Shown: positions 34,639-43,905 of the stretch, one piece after another
How the letters are laid out: each line of letters begins with the position of its first letter
Position numbering within the stretch: position 1 is the stretch's first letter
DNA from: Labilithrix sp.
GTDB taxonomy: Bacteria; Myxococcota_A; Polyangia; Polyangiales; Polyangiaceae
Assembly: GCA_019637155.1 (NCBI GenBank)
Contig: JAHBWE010000012.1
Span: 277,787-341,786, forward strand
Length of the DNA stretch: 64,000 nt
Direction: 5' to 3'
The notes under the pieces: model-generated
Databases searched by the model: none
What the model saw: only the letters and a program-made list of their open reading frames with translations
Told to the model about the DNA's origin: nothing
Program-made: the position numbers and the translations under genes

Positions 34639-35952
34639 TCACATGCCCGCGGGGAACACGAGGACGAAGCGCGCGCCGCCGGTGCTGGCGTGCTCGGCGC
34701 GGATCTCGGCGCCGTGGTTGTCCATGATGTTGCGGACGATCGAGAGCCCGAGGCCGGTGCCGCGGCCGTCCGTCTTCGTCGTGAAGAACGGGGTGAAGAT
34801 CGAGACGAGGTGATCGAGCGCGATGCCGTGCCCGTTGTCCTCGACCGTGACGACGATGCGGCCGGCCGGGTTCGACGACGTCGTGACGATCAGCTTCCCG
34901 CCCATCTCCGGCATCGCGTGGCACGCGTTCGTGAACAGGTTCACGAAGACCTGCGCGAGCTGCTCCGGCATCCCCTTCACCGGCGGCACCTGATCGGCGA
35001 AGGAGCGGTCCACGCTCGCGCCGTGCTGCGCGATGACGTGCTCGCAGAACGCGAGCGCCTGCTCGATCACGTTCTGGATCGAGACGAGGACCGGGTTCTC
35101 GCTCGACGGCCGCGCGTAGGCGACGAGGTCGCGCGTGAAGCGGAGGATGCGCGACGACGACTCGCTGATCCGGCGGAGGCGCTCGAGCGAGTCGGGGTCG
35201 CCGTTCGGGCCCTGCTTGCGAATGAGCCAGTCGGTGTACGCGACGATCGAGGTGAGCGGGTTGTTCAGCTCGTGCACGACGCCGGCGGCGAGCTGGCCGA
35301 GGCTCGCGAGCTTCTCCGCCTGCATCATGTGGGAGGAGAGCGCGCGGAGCTCGCTCGCGTCCTGCATCGCGCGGGCGTGCAGGCGCGCGGAGCCGAGGCC
35401 GCGCGACATCGCGAGGACGGCGCGGCGGATGACGTGCATCATCGGCGAGCGATCGTCGTTGATCTGCGGATCGTCGGACGCGAGGTGGAGCGTGGTGGAG
35501 CCGGGCTCGACGTCGAGCACGCGCTCGTGACGGAAGCCGGGGAACAGGCGCGTGGGGTCCATCCCGACGGCGCGGCCCTCTTCGCCCTCCGGCACGTACT
35601 TGAAGAGGCGCTGCTCCGCCGGCAGGAGGTCCGGCGACGAGGTCGACGCCGGCGCCGGCACGAAACACGCGCCGATCCCGCACTCGGGGAAGATCTCCGA
35701 GAGCTTGTGGACGAGGAACTCGACGACCGCGGCTTCGCCCTCCGCCGCCGGCATCTCGCACGCGGCGACGACGAGGCGATCGAGCCACGAGGCCTCGACC
35801 GCGAGCGAGGCGACACCCGCGCGCGCCTCGCGGCTGTTCGGGATCGACGAGACCGTCACGCGCTCGTTGGTCGCCCCGCTGTTGGGCGCGGCCTCTTCGG
35901 GAGGGAGCCCCGGCGCGTGCCGACTCTGTTTTCCAGATTGAGAATGGGCCAT
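34639..35952 (-). CDS. Sensor histidine kinase (soluble, GAF-like input)
   Basis: 437 residues. No membrane segments. A GAF-like input region (~55-190), a coiled helix, HisKA box GVVHELNNPLTSI (His227), N box FVNLFTNACHAM, G1 VEDNGHGI, F box FTPFFTTK and G2 GTGLGLSIV. A complete NtrB-class kinase that could phosphorylate a receiver. Its ATG lies 3 nt past the amber stop of the upstream receiver/PAS protein and in the same frame, so the two are surely co-expressed and probably act together. Confidence 0.9.
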   Translation of the reverse strand: MAHSQSGKQSRHAPGLPPEEAAPNSGATNERVTVSSIPNSREARAGVASLAVEASWLDRLVVAACEMPAAEGEAAVVEFLVHKLSEIFPECGIGACFVPAPASTSSPDLLPAEQRLFKYVPEGEEGRAVGMDPTRLFPGFRHERVLDVEPGSTTLHLASDDPQINDDRSPMMHVIRRAVLAMSRGLGSARLHARAMQDASELRALSSHMMQAEKLASLGQLAAGVVHELNNPLTSIVAYTDWLIRKQGPNGDPDSLERLRRISESSSRILRFTRDLVAYARPSSENPVLVSIQNVIEQALAFCEHVIAQHGASVDRSFADQVPPVKGMPEQLAQVFVNLFTNACHAMPEMGGKLIVTTSSNPAGRIVVTVEDNGHGIALDHLVSIFTPFFTTKTDGRGTGLGLSIVRNIMDNHGAEIRAEHASTGGARFVLVFPAGM

Positions 35953-35955
35953 CGG

Positions 35956-38085
35956 CTACTGTCCCTCCCCTCTTGAACGGATCGTCGAGCTCTTGGACCA
36001 GTCCTCCCCCGTGGTCCTGCGTGGCTCCGAGCGCGGCGCTTCTTCTTCGGGCTCTTTGTCCCGCGGCTCGTCCGGCGGGGCGACGGGCTCTGCGACCGGG
36101 ACACCTTCCTCGCTCGCGCGATCGAGATCGAGGATCTTCTGCTTCCCGACGTAGCTCTTCGTCTCGTACTTCGTGATCTTGCCGATCTTGCGGACGATCT
36201 CCGCCATCCGCTCCGCCTCGCTCTCGATGACCTCCGCCGCGGACGAGGCGCTCGTCCCCGCGTCGAGCAGGCGGCGCAGGAGCGTCGCGTAGTTGCGGAC
36301 GCTCGTGAGCGGCTGGTTCAGCTCGTGCGCCGCCGCCCCGGCGAGCTCGGCGACGATCGCCTGCCGCTCCTGGGCGAGGATCTGGTCCTGCGCCTGCTGG
36401 AGCTGGTGCTCCATCCGCATCTTCTCGCGGAGATCGGTGAAGATGCCGACGCTGCCGACCGGCGTGTCGCCTTCCATGATGAGCGCGCCCGAGAACGAGA
36501 CCGGGACGGTGTTGCCGTTGCCGTCGACGATCTCGATCTTGAGGTCTTCGATGCGCCCCCCGCCCTCGCGGATGCGCCGCATGATGCTCCTCGCGACGCC
36601 CTCGGGGTACAGCGTCCGCACGTCGTCGCCGACGACGTCGCTCGACTTGCGGAGGTACATCCGCTCCGCCGCGCGGTTGAAGAGGAGGATCCGCCCCTTC
36701 ATGTCGCAGGAGACGATCGCGTCGAACGACGAGTCGATGACGCGCTGGAGGAACTCCTTCGTGCTCAGGAGCTCGCCTTCGACCGCGCGTTGCTGCGTCA
36801 CGTCGCGGAACGACGCGAGGACGGCGCCCTCCTCGCGGAGCACGCTCGCGGTGTTGACGTTGATGATGAGAGTCCCCCCGTCCTTCGTGCGGATGCGGAC
36901 GTCGACGTCCTTCGGGAACGTCCCCTTCATGAAGGAGGCGTGGAGCTCGCTCGCGCGCGCGGTCTCCTCCTCGTGGAACACGTCCCCGAGCGGCCGCCCC
37001 CGCATCTCGCCTTCGCTGTAGCCCGTGATCTCGCGGGCGCGCGGGTTCGAGAAGAGGAGCTTGCCCTCGGAGTCGAGGACGACGATGCCGTCGGCGCTCG
37101 ACTCGAAGAAATCGGCATAACGCTGGAGCGACTTCATCCGCCGCTCTGCTTCGAAGCGCGCGACGGTGACCTCCTGCGTCTGATCGCGTAGCGATTGCAA
37201 GACGCGCGCGTTCCGGAGCGCGATCGCCATCGCGCTGGCGACGGTCTGACACAGTCCGAGCGCGCGCTCGTTGAAGGCGCCCGCCTTCTTCGAGCGGAGG
37301 AAGAGCACGCCCATCGGCTTGCCCTCGTAGAGGATCGGCAGGATCGTGAGGGCGGCGAAGGTCGCGCTCGCGTTCTGCGACCGCACGATCTCCATCAGCG
37401 GGTGCGTCGTCGCGTCCTCGACGAGGAGCGGGGCGCCGCTCTCCAGCACCTGCCGGATCTCGGGGTACTTCGAGAGGTCGATCGGGAGATCGCGGAGCTG
37501 CTCGTCGTCCGACGCGGCGACGACGTAGCCGACCTCCTCCCGCTCGTGGACGAGGACGATCGATACGCGATCGACCTTCGCGACCTCGGCGAGGCGCTGC
37601 ACCACCGTGAAGAGGATCGATCGGAAGTCGAGGTTCGACGCGAGCGTCTGCGTCAGCTCGAGGATGACCTCGGCGTCCTCGGTCTTCTTGCCGAGCTGCT
37701 CCATCGCCGCGCGGAGGCGGAGCTGCCCGCGCACGCGCGCGACGAGCTCCACCGGCTTGAACGGCTTCTTCACGAAGTCGTCCGCGCCGGCCTCGAAGGC
37801 CTTCGCGATCTCGTCCTCCGCGTCGAGCGCGGTGAGCACGACGACGGGGAGGTCCTTCGTCTCCGGGCGCGCGCGGAGGATGCGGAGGATCTGGTAGCCG
37901 TCCGGCTGCGGCATCACGAGGTCGAGCAGCACGATCGACGGCTGACACTTGTCGAGCTGCGCGAGCGCCTCCGCGCCGGACCCGACCGCGACGTAGTCGA
38001 GCCCGGCCTTCGCGAGCGCCTGCGCGAGGACATGGCGAGACACCATGTCGTCATCGACGACCAGGACAGGCCCGCCAGCGGTCAC
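35956..38085 (-). CDS. Receiver-GAF-PAS-PAS-HisKA protein lacking an ATPase domain
   Basis: 709 residues. Receiver at 1-120 (Asp55 in LLDLVMP, Lys107 in KKPF), GAF ~150-300, PAS1 ~325-440 (SADGIVVLDSEGKLLF), PAS2 ~450-570 (SFDAIVSCDMKGRILL), then a HisKA helix with AAAHELNQPLTSV (His587). After that comes only ~120 residues of charged low-complexity sequence: no N, G1, F or G2 boxes. It may serve as phosphotransfer partner or dimerisation scaffold for the kinase encoded next. GTG 38085 has TAAGCT 6 nt upstream. Confidence 0.88.
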   Translation of the reverse strand: MTAGGPVLVVDDDMVSRHVLAQALAKAGLDYVAVGSGAEALAQLDKCQPSIVLLDLVMPQPDGYQILRILRARPETKDLPVVVLTALDAEDEIAKAFEAGADDFVKKPFKPVELVARVRGQLRLRAAMEQLGKKTEDAEVILELTQTLASNLDFRSILFTVVQRLAEVAKVDRVSIVLVHEREEVGYVVAASDDEQLRDLPIDLSKYPEIRQVLESGAPLLVEDATTHPLMEIVRSQNASATFAALTILPILYEGKPMGVLFLRSKKAGAFNERALGLCQTVASAMAIALRNARVLQSLRDQTQEVTVARFEAERRMKSLQRYADFFESSADGIVVLDSEGKLLFSNPRAREITGYSEGEMRGRPLGDVFHEEETARASELHASFMKGTFPKDVDVRIRTKDGGTLIINVNTASVLREEGAVLASFRDVTQQRAVEGELLSTKEFLQRVIDSSFDAIVSCDMKGRILLFNRAAERMYLRKSSDVVGDDVRTLYPEGVARSIMRRIREGGGRIEDLKIEIVDGNGNTVPVSFSGALIMEGDTPVGSVGIFTDLREKMRMEHQLQQAQDQILAQERQAIVAELAGAAAHELNQPLTSVRNYATLLRRLLDAGTSASSAAEVIESEAERMAEIVRKIGKITKYETKSYVGKQKILDLDRASEEGVPVAEPVAPPDEPRDKEPEEEAPRSEPRRTTGEDWSKSSTIRSRGEGQ

Positions 38086-38091
38086 AGATGG

Positions 38092-38097
38092 AGCTTA
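38092..38097 (-). promoter_or_regulatory. Putative leaderless -10 box of the receiver/PAS gene
   Basis: TAAGCT on the minus strand, 6 nt before GTG 38085; no Shine-Dalgarno. Confidence 0.4.
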
Positions 38098-38106
38098 TCT
38101 GCCCGA

Positions 38107-39180
38107 TTATTCCTCGAAAAGCTGCTTCTGCTTGGCACGCGACGACTCCGAGGGCTGGAGGTGCGGCACCTTCAGGTGCTCGTAGGCACGTTTGGTCGCG
38201 ACGCGGCCGCGGGGGGTGCGGCCGAGGTACCCCTGCTGGAGGAGGTACGGCTCGTAGACGTCCTCGATCGTGTCGCGCGGCTCGCCGAGGGCGGCGGCGA
38301 GGGTCTCCACCCCGACCGGCCCGCCGTCGTAGTCCTCGATGATGACGCGAAGCAGGCGCCGGTCCATCTCGTCGAAGCCGGCGCTGTCGACGTCGAGCGC
38401 CTCGCTCGCGCGCGCGACGATCGCGTCGTCGATGGAACCCGAGCCGACCACCTCCGCGAAGTCGCGCACGCGCCGCAAGAGGCGGTTCGCGATGCGGGGG
38501 GTCCCGCGCGAGCGCCGCGCGACGCCGATCGCGGCGCTCTTGCCGATCCCGATCCCGAGCAGGTGCGCGCTCCGCTCGACGATCTTCGCGAGGTCCTCCA
38601 CCGGGTAGAAGTCGAGCCGGATGATGTGCCCGAAGCGCGAGAACAGCGGCGCGGTGAGGAGCCCGGTGCGCGTCGTCGCGCCGATGAGGGTGAAGGGCTG
38701 GAGCGGGATCGCGAGCGCGGAGGCGAACGCGCCCTCGCCCGTCATGATCTCGACGCGGTAGTCCTCCATCGCGGGGTAGAGGCTCTCCTCGACGATCGGG
38801 TTGAGGCGATGGATCTCGTCGATGAAGAGGATGTCGTTCTTCTGCAGCTTCGTGAGGAACGCGGCGAGCGCGCCCTTGTGCTCGACGACGGGCCCGTTCG
38901 TCATGTGGAGCTCGACGCCCATCTCGTGGGCGAGGATCTGCGCGAGCGTGGTCTTGCCGAGCCCGGGCGGACCGCTCAAGAGGAGGTGATCGAGCGGCTC
39001 CCCGCGCTGCTTCGCCGCCTGCACGAAGACGCGGAGGTTCTCCTTGTGCTTCTCCTGCCCGACGTAATCGTCGAGCGTCTTCGGCCGCAGCGCGCGCTCG
39101 AGCGGCGCGTCCTCGTTCGTGAGCGCCGCGTCCATCTCGCGGGGCGGAGCGTCTTCGCGCGTTCGTTTCGCGGCGGCCAT
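38107..39180 (-). CDS. ruvB: Holliday junction branch-migration ATPase RuvB
   Basis: 357 residues. AAA+ ATPase with Walker A GPPGLGKT (70-77), Walker B ILFIDEIH, sensor-1 region LIGATTRTGLL and a C-terminal winged helix (RVATKRAYEHLKV). With RuvA it drives branch migration and positions RuvC. The N-terminal extension before RPKTLDDYVGQ is about 30 residues. ATG 39180 is chosen over an upstream frame extension because TAGAGT lies 10 nt before it. No ruvA or ruvC is adjacent. Confidence 0.96.
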   Translation of the reverse strand: MAAAKRTREDAPPREMDAALTNEDAPLERALRPKTLDDYVGQEKHKENLRVFVQAAKQRGEPLDHLLLSGPPGLGKTTLAQILAHEMGVELHMTNGPVVEHKGALAAFLTKLQKNDILFIDEIHRLNPIVEESLYPAMEDYRVEIMTGEGAFASALAIPLQPFTLIGATTRTGLLTAPLFSRFGHIIRLDFYPVEDLAKIVERSAHLLGIGIGKSAAIGVARRSRGTPRIANRLLRRVRDFAEVVGSGSIDDAIVARASEALDVDSAGFDEMDRRLLRVIIEDYDGGPVGVETLAAALGEPRDTIEDVYEPYLLQQGYLGRTPRGRVATKRAYEHLKVPHLQPSESSRAKQKQLFEE

Positions 39181-39193
39181 CGGGGGCGAGACT

Positions 39194-40906
39194 CTACCGC
39201 GCCTGGGCGACGAGGTCATACGCCGCGTTCGGATCGAAGGCGCGCTTCTGCCATGCCTCGTAGGTCAGCTCGACGTCGGGGCGGAGCAGCTCGCCGTTCT
39301 TCGGATCGGCGGGGAGGCCGAGGCTCCGCTTGTACGAGATGCTGCCCACGAGGTGCGAGCGCGGGAGCTCGAACGCGAGCGAGTCGATGAAGCAGTTCGC
39401 CGCCTGCGCCGGCGGCACGCCGACGACCTTGGCGCCGAGCGCGCGCAGGTCGAGGACCGCGTCGAAGCCCGCGCTGTAGGTGCGCGCCGAGGTGAGGACG
39501 ACGACGCGTCCCTTCCACGCCGCGTTCCACTTCCCGCTCGTGAGCGCGGCGTCGAAGGTGGGGACCATCTTCGCGAGGCGGCCCATCGCGAGCTTGTCGC
39601 GCGCGAGGTCCTCCGGCGATGGCTTCTTCCCGCGGCTCGCCTTCCACTTCTCCTCCGCGGCGGTGTCGCTGTCGCCGAGCGCGAAGTCGGGACGCGTCCG
39701 CGCGCGGACCTTCTCGAGCGAGTCCGCGGTGTGGTTCGCGAAGTAGAGCGCGGAGTAGCGCGGCACCTGGTAGCCGTGGTCGGCGGAGAGGACCGCGTCG
39801 AGCGGATAGAGGAAGTACTCGAGGATGCTGGCGAAGACCGAGTTCCCGCCTTCGTTCTCGCGCAGGTCGACGACGAGCTGGGGCGTGCCGCGCCGCTTCA
39901 TCTCCGTGACGAGCTCCTCCAGCCGCTCGGTGAACGACGGCACCGCGCGGATCTTGTCGTCGAGCGACATGCCCTCGAGCGACTCCTTCTTCGTCGCCGC
40001 GCGGACGACGCCGTCGAGGTGCGCCCCGAGGTTCCCGTTGAAGCCCGTCGCGCGCCACACCTCGAAGGCCTCGCGGTACTCCATCGCCGAGTCGATGCGC
40101 AGCACCGCGCTCGCCTTCGCGTCCTTGCCGAGGAAGCCGGAGCCGATCCCGGTCACGTCCTTCTCGGGCAGCGCGATCTTCGTCTCGGCGCGGAGCGCGG
40201 CGGCATCGGCTCCCGCTCCCACTCCCACTCCCACGACGCGCGCGTCGATCGCGCCGGCGCCGACCGCGAAGCGCGCGGTGGCGCCGACGGGGTGGCCGAC
40301 GAGGTCCTCGAGCGACGAGGCGCGCGTCAGCGCCGACGAGAGGTGCCAGAGGTTCGTGTACGCGTTGTCGTAGCCGCGGCGCTCCTTCATCCGCTCGATG
40401 AGCGTCGCGACCGGCGCGCCCTCGACCGCGGTGATGACGCCGCCGATCGTGGCGCGCGCGCTCTCGTCGTACACCGCGCGCACGACGAGGCGCTCTTCGA
40501 CGATGTCGAGGCCGACGAGCACGCGCCGCTCGTTCGGGACCGCCGGCGGGCGGAGGTTCGTGTGCCCGTCGCGCACCTGCGCCAAGAGCGGACGGAGGCG
40601 CAGATAGAAGGCCTGGGGATCGAGCGTCGCCGGCAGCTCCCGCTCCGCGTCGGCGAAGCGCGCGCGGAACGCGTCGGCGCCGCCTGCGCGCCCGTACGGA
40701 TCGGGGTGGCTCGACTCGAGGAGCTCCTGGAGGCGCGTCAGGTCGGCGCGCATGTCCTCGCGCGAGCAGCACGCGGCGTCGTTCGCTCCCGCGTCGGCGA
40801 TCGCGACCTTCGCGGCCGCCGGCGGCGGCGCGGACACCGGAGCGGGGGCGGGCGCGCTGTTTCTGCACCCCGCGAGCAGCGCCAACGCGACGGCAATTTT
40901 CCGCAT
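39194..40906 (-). CDS. S41-family peptidase, lipoprotein
   Basis: 570 residues. Lipoprotein signal ending ALALLAGC, Pro/Ala linker, then a tail-specific-protease-like fold: LLAQVRDGHTNLRPP (S41 N-terminal landmark), LVVDLRENEGGNS (core strand and GGN) and TSARTYSAGFDAV with the presumed nucleophile Ser in TYSAG. The region before it contains a PDZ-like piece (GGVITAVEGAPVATLIERM). Expected to cleave proteins at the cell surface or periplasm. TAGAAG lies 6 nt before ATG 40906. Ends 13 nt before the ruvB start, so partial co-transcription is possible. Confidence 0.85.
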   Translation of the reverse strand: MRKIAVALALLAGCRNSAPAPAPVSAPPPAAAKVAIADAGANDAACCSREDMRADLTRLQELLESSHPDPYGRAGGADAFRARFADAERELPATLDPQAFYLRLRPLLAQVRDGHTNLRPPAVPNERRVLVGLDIVEERLVVRAVYDESARATIGGVITAVEGAPVATLIERMKERRGYDNAYTNLWHLSSALTRASSLEDLVGHPVGATARFAVGAGAIDARVVGVGVGAGADAAALRAETKIALPEKDVTGIGSGFLGKDAKASAVLRIDSAMEYREAFEVWRATGFNGNLGAHLDGVVRAATKKESLEGMSLDDKIRAVPSFTERLEELVTEMKRRGTPQLVVDLRENEGGNSVFASILEYFLYPLDAVLSADHGYQVPRYSALYFANHTADSLEKVRARTRPDFALGDSDTAAEEKWKASRGKKPSPEDLARDKLAMGRLAKMVPTFDAALTSGKWNAAWKGRVVVLTSARTYSAGFDAVLDLRALGAKVVGVPPAQAANCFIDSLAFELPRSHLVGSISYKRSLGLPADPKNGELLRPDVELTYEAWQKRAFDPNAAYDLVAQAR

Positions 40907-41008
40907 GAACGGCTTCTAGCATCGGGCTGCGCGCTCGTCTTGCCGCGCGGGCGCTCCCCTCCGACGCGGGCGAGCTCCGCGCGTTCCGGAGACGGATGGC
41001 ACCGCGGT

Positions 41009-41401
41009 CTACGTCGCCAAGCGCACGCGCTGAAGCCGCGGCCACGCCTCGAAGCTGCGGACGAGCGCCACGACCTCCGCGCGCTCGAACGGCTTCTCGA
41101 CGACGAGCCCGTCGTGCGCGTCGAGGAACCGACACGCGCCGTCCGTCGTCGCGCCGCCGGTGAGGACGATCACGCGCGCGACCTGCTCCGGCGCGATGCG
41201 CGCGAGCTCCTGATGCAGCTCGGCGCCGGACATCCCCGGCATCATCAGGTCGGTGAGGATGACGTCGAAGCGCTCCCCGTCGCCGACGCGCGCGAGGAAG
41301 GAGCGCGCGCAGTCGAAGGCCGCGACCTCGTAGTCGGCGAGCAGCCGCGCCAGCGCCCGCCGCAACGCGGCTTCATCGTCGACGATCGCGACCCGCAACA
41401 T
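41009..41401 (-). CDS. Single-domain response regulator
   Basis: 130 residues, only a receiver: Asp8/Asp9, phospho-acceptor Asp51 (LTDLMMP), Thr81 and Lys103 (VEKPF). No output domain. Similar receivers relay phosphate or bind partner proteins. It is transcribed divergently from a Ser/Thr kinase gene across a 167-bp region rich in inverted repeats. No histidine kinase is adjacent, although two lie 4-6 kb away on the same strand. Confidence 0.9.
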   Translation of the reverse strand: MLRVAIVDDEAALRRALARLLADYEVAAFDCARSFLARVGDGERFDVILTDLMMPGMSGAELHQELARIAPEQVARVIVLTGGATTDGACRFLDAHDGLVVEKPFERAEVVALVRSFEAWPRLQRVRLAT

Positions 41402-41473
41402 GCAGCCACACGCTGCAACCCGTGGACCACGCCCGCGTCACCCGACCAAACGACGAAACCCGTGGAAAACGAG

Positions 41474-41514
41474 GGTGTATCGCCCGATACACCGCGAGAC
41501 GTCTCGCGATACAC
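41474..41514. promoter_or_regulatory. Cluster of three CGATACAC half-sites and a palindrome
   Basis: GGTGTATCG-CC-CGATACACC (41474-41493, 9-bp arms), the 14-bp palindrome GCGAGACGTCTCGC (41494-41507), and a third CGATACAC (41507-41514) that repeats the second in direct orientation 22 bp away, about two helical turns. Likely a transcription-factor binding cluster between the divergent receiver and kinase genes. Confidence 0.55.
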
Positions 41515-41568
41515 GGTATGGACCGCAGATTGCTCGATCGCGGGCCGTCTGATAGCGATCAGGAGGCC

Positions 41569-42958
41569 ATGACGCCGGCGTGGACGGTGGGCGCCGTCAT
41601 CGCCCAGAGGTACCGCGTCGAGCGCATCGTCGGCGAAGGTGGGATGGGCGTCGTGCTCGCGGGCGCGGCACGTCGACCTCGACGAGCCGGTCGCGATCAA
41701 GATCCTCAGCGCGAGCGGCGCCGCGAGCGAGTCGGCGACGGCGCGCTTCGTCCGCGAGGGGAAGGCCGCCGCGCGGATCCGCAGCGATCACGCGGTGAAG
41801 GTGCGCGACGTCGGCCGCATCGAGGACGGCACGCCGTTCATGGTGATGGAGCTCCTCGCCGGCGAGGACCTCGGCGCGATCGCCGAGCGTGGCCCGATCG
41901 CGATCGCGACCGCGGTCGACTGGGTGCTCCAGGCCTGCGACGCGCTCGCGGAGGCGCACGCGCGCGGCGTCGTCCATCGCGACCTCAAGCCGTCGAACCT
42001 CTTCCTCACCCATCGTCGCGACGGCGCGCCGCTCGTGAAGGTGCTCGACTTCGGCATCTCGAAGGTCCAGGACGACGCCGACGTCCGCCGGACCTCGACG
42101 CGCGACGTCTTCGGCTCGCCGCTCTACATGTCGCCGGAGCAGCTCCACTCGACCGCCGACGTGGACGCGCGCACGGACGTGTGGTCGCTCGCGGCGGTGC
42201 TGTTCGAGCTCCTCGCCGGGCAGGCGGCCTTCCTCGCCGACTCGCTCGCGCTCGTCCACATCGCGATCCTCCAGGGCCCGACGCCCGATCTCATGAAGCT
42301 CCGCCCGGACGCGCCGCCCCCGCTCGCCGACGCGCTCGCACGCGCGCTCGCGAAGAAGCGCGACGAGCGCACGCCCTCGATCGCGGCCTTCGCGGAGGAG
42401 ATCGTCCCGTTCGCGAGCGACGTCGGACGCGCCGCCCACGCCGCCCTCGGCGCCGCACGGATCGAGGGGCCGCCCTCGACGCCGTCATGGACGGGAGCGG
42501 CGTCGCAACCGCAGCTGCCACAGCCGCTGCCGCAAGGCGTGTTCGCCGACACGCAAGGCGCGTTCTCGACCGGCGCGCGCGGCCGCGGCGCACTCTCGCG
42601 CGCAGCGACCGTCGCGCTCGTGTCGTTCTTCGGGACGCTGCTGCTCACCGGCGTCGGCCTCGCGGTATGGAGCACGCGAGCGCGCACGAACGCGCCGGCG
42701 ACGGCGATCGACCGCGGCGACGACGCGCCGCCTGCCGTCGTCGCCGCGAGCGCGATCGAGGCGCCGTCTGCCGAGCCGCCGCCGCCGGACGCGGGGACGG
42801 AGGCGGTGTCGGCGCCGCCGAGCGCGAGCGCGCCGCCGTCCACCTCGCCGCCGGAGCCGCCGCCGCCGGGGCCGCGGCCGAAGCCCGCCGTCGCGCCGCC
42901 CACTCCGCCGGGCCCGAAGCCGAAGCCCGCGGTTACTCTTCCGGACGATCGTCTATGA
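41569..42958 (+). CDS. Eukaryote-like Ser/Thr protein kinase, interrupted by a frameshift
   Basis: Would encode ~462 residues. ATG 41569 with AGGAGG just upstream reads YRVERIVGEGGMGVVLA (glycine loop), then the frame shifts: one extra G in the run at 41661-41663 moves it, and the downstream frame continues RHVDLDEPVAIKIL (catalytic Lys), VVHRDLKPSNLFL, VLDFGISKV and SPLYMSPEQL. All catalytic motifs are intact once one base is removed. A membrane span (~350-372) and a Pro-rich tail follow, as in Pkn-type kinases. The stop overlaps the next ATG. Either a real mutation or a sequence error. Confidence 0.82.
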
Positions 42959-43905
42959 GGTTTCACTGCGCGCTCTCGCTCCTCCTCTTCGTCGCCACCG
43001 CCGCGGTCGTCACGCCGGCGAGCGCGCAGGCACCGGCCGCCGCGCCGCCGCCGACCGCCGCGGCGCAGCTCTTGTTCGACGAGGGACGCGAGCTCATGAA
43101 GCGCGAGGACTTCGCGGCGGCGTGCCCGAAGTTCGTCGAGAGCCATCGCCTCCAGCCCGCCGGCGGCACGATCCTGCACGCCGCGAGCTGCCACCAGAGC
43201 GAGGGCAAGCTCGCGACCGCGTGGACCGAGTTCAACGAAGCGCTCAGCTTCGCGCTCCGCGACAAGCGCACCGACCGCGAACGCGTCGCGCGCACGCAGA
43301 TCGAGGCGCTGGGCCCGCAGCTCGGCAAGCTCGCGCTCGACGTCGCGAGCGAGGCGCGCGCCAACACCGCGCTCGTCGTGACGATCGACGGAACGCCGCT
43401 CGATCGCGCGGCGTGGAGCGCGCCGATCCCGCTCGACGCCGGCACGCACGCGATCGTCGCATCGGCGCCGGGCTTCCTCGAGCTCCGCACCGAGGCCGTC
43501 GTCCGCGACGGCGAGGTCGGGCGTCTCGCGATCCAGCCGCTCGCGCCCGACCCGACCGCGCACGCGACGACGGCGACGCAGCCTTCGCCGCAGCCGCGAC
43601 GCACGCTGGCGTTCGTCGTCGGCGGCGTCGGCGCGGCGGGGCTCGTGGTGGGCACCATCTTCGGCGTCCGCGCGATGGCGATCGGCGATCAGAGCGGCGA
43701 GTGCAAGCAGCCGCCGCGCTTCTGTCCGCAAGGCGCGGTGGACGATCAGAACAGCGCGCGCACCTCGGCGGCGATCTCGACGATCGGCTTCGCCGCGGGC
43801 GCCGTGCTCCTCGCCGCCGGCGTCGTCCTCTATCTCACCGCACCGGCCGCGAAGCGGACCGCGCTCACCACGCTCGCCGGCGGTCTGCTCGGAGGAACGT
43901 TCTGA
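42955..43905 (+). CDS. TPR/PEGA-type envelope protein
   Basis: 316 residues. Signal peptide (LLLFVATAAVVTPASAQA), TPR-like helices (AQLLFDEGRELMKREDFAAAC, ATAWTEFNEALSFA), a PEGA-like beta domain (VVTIDGTPLDRAAWSAPIPLD) and two C-terminal membrane spans (AFVVGGVGAAGLVVGTIFGV, ISTIGFAAGAVLLAAGVVLY). This family recurs next to Ser/Thr kinase genes in myxobacteria. Its ATG overlaps the kinase TGA (ATGA), so it is coupled to the kinase and may be its substrate or sensor partner; that role is inferred. Confidence 0.8.
   Translation: MRFHCALSLLLFVATAAVVTPASAQAPAAAPPPTAAAQLLFDEGRELMKREDFAAACPKFVESHRLQPAGGTILHAASCHQSEGKLATAWTEFNEALSFALRDKRTDRERVARTQIEALGPQLGKLALDVASEARANTALVVTIDGTPLDRAAWSAPIPLDAGTHAIVASAPGFLELRTEAVVRDGEVGRLAIQPLAPDPTAHATTATQPSPQPRRTLAFVVGGVGAAGLVVGTIFGVRAMAIGDQSGECKQPPRFCPQGAVDDQNSARTSAAISTIGFAAGAVLLAAGVVLYLTAPAAKRTALTTLAGGLLGGTF
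43891..43896 (+). promoter_or_regulatory. Shine-Dalgarno GGAGGA of the glycine-rich lipoprotein gene
   Basis: GGAGGA with 8-nt spacing to ATG 43905, inside the end of the preceding gene. Confidence 0.65.

Noticed and set aside
34322..37948. A 1,208-codon minus-strand frame across both histidine kinase genes
   Set aside because: Out of frame with the recognisable receiver, PAS and kinase motifs; extreme Arg content.
39181..39219. N-terminal extension of RuvB to 39219
   Set aside because: It overlaps the end of the S41 gene; ATG 39180 has an appropriately placed upstream box.
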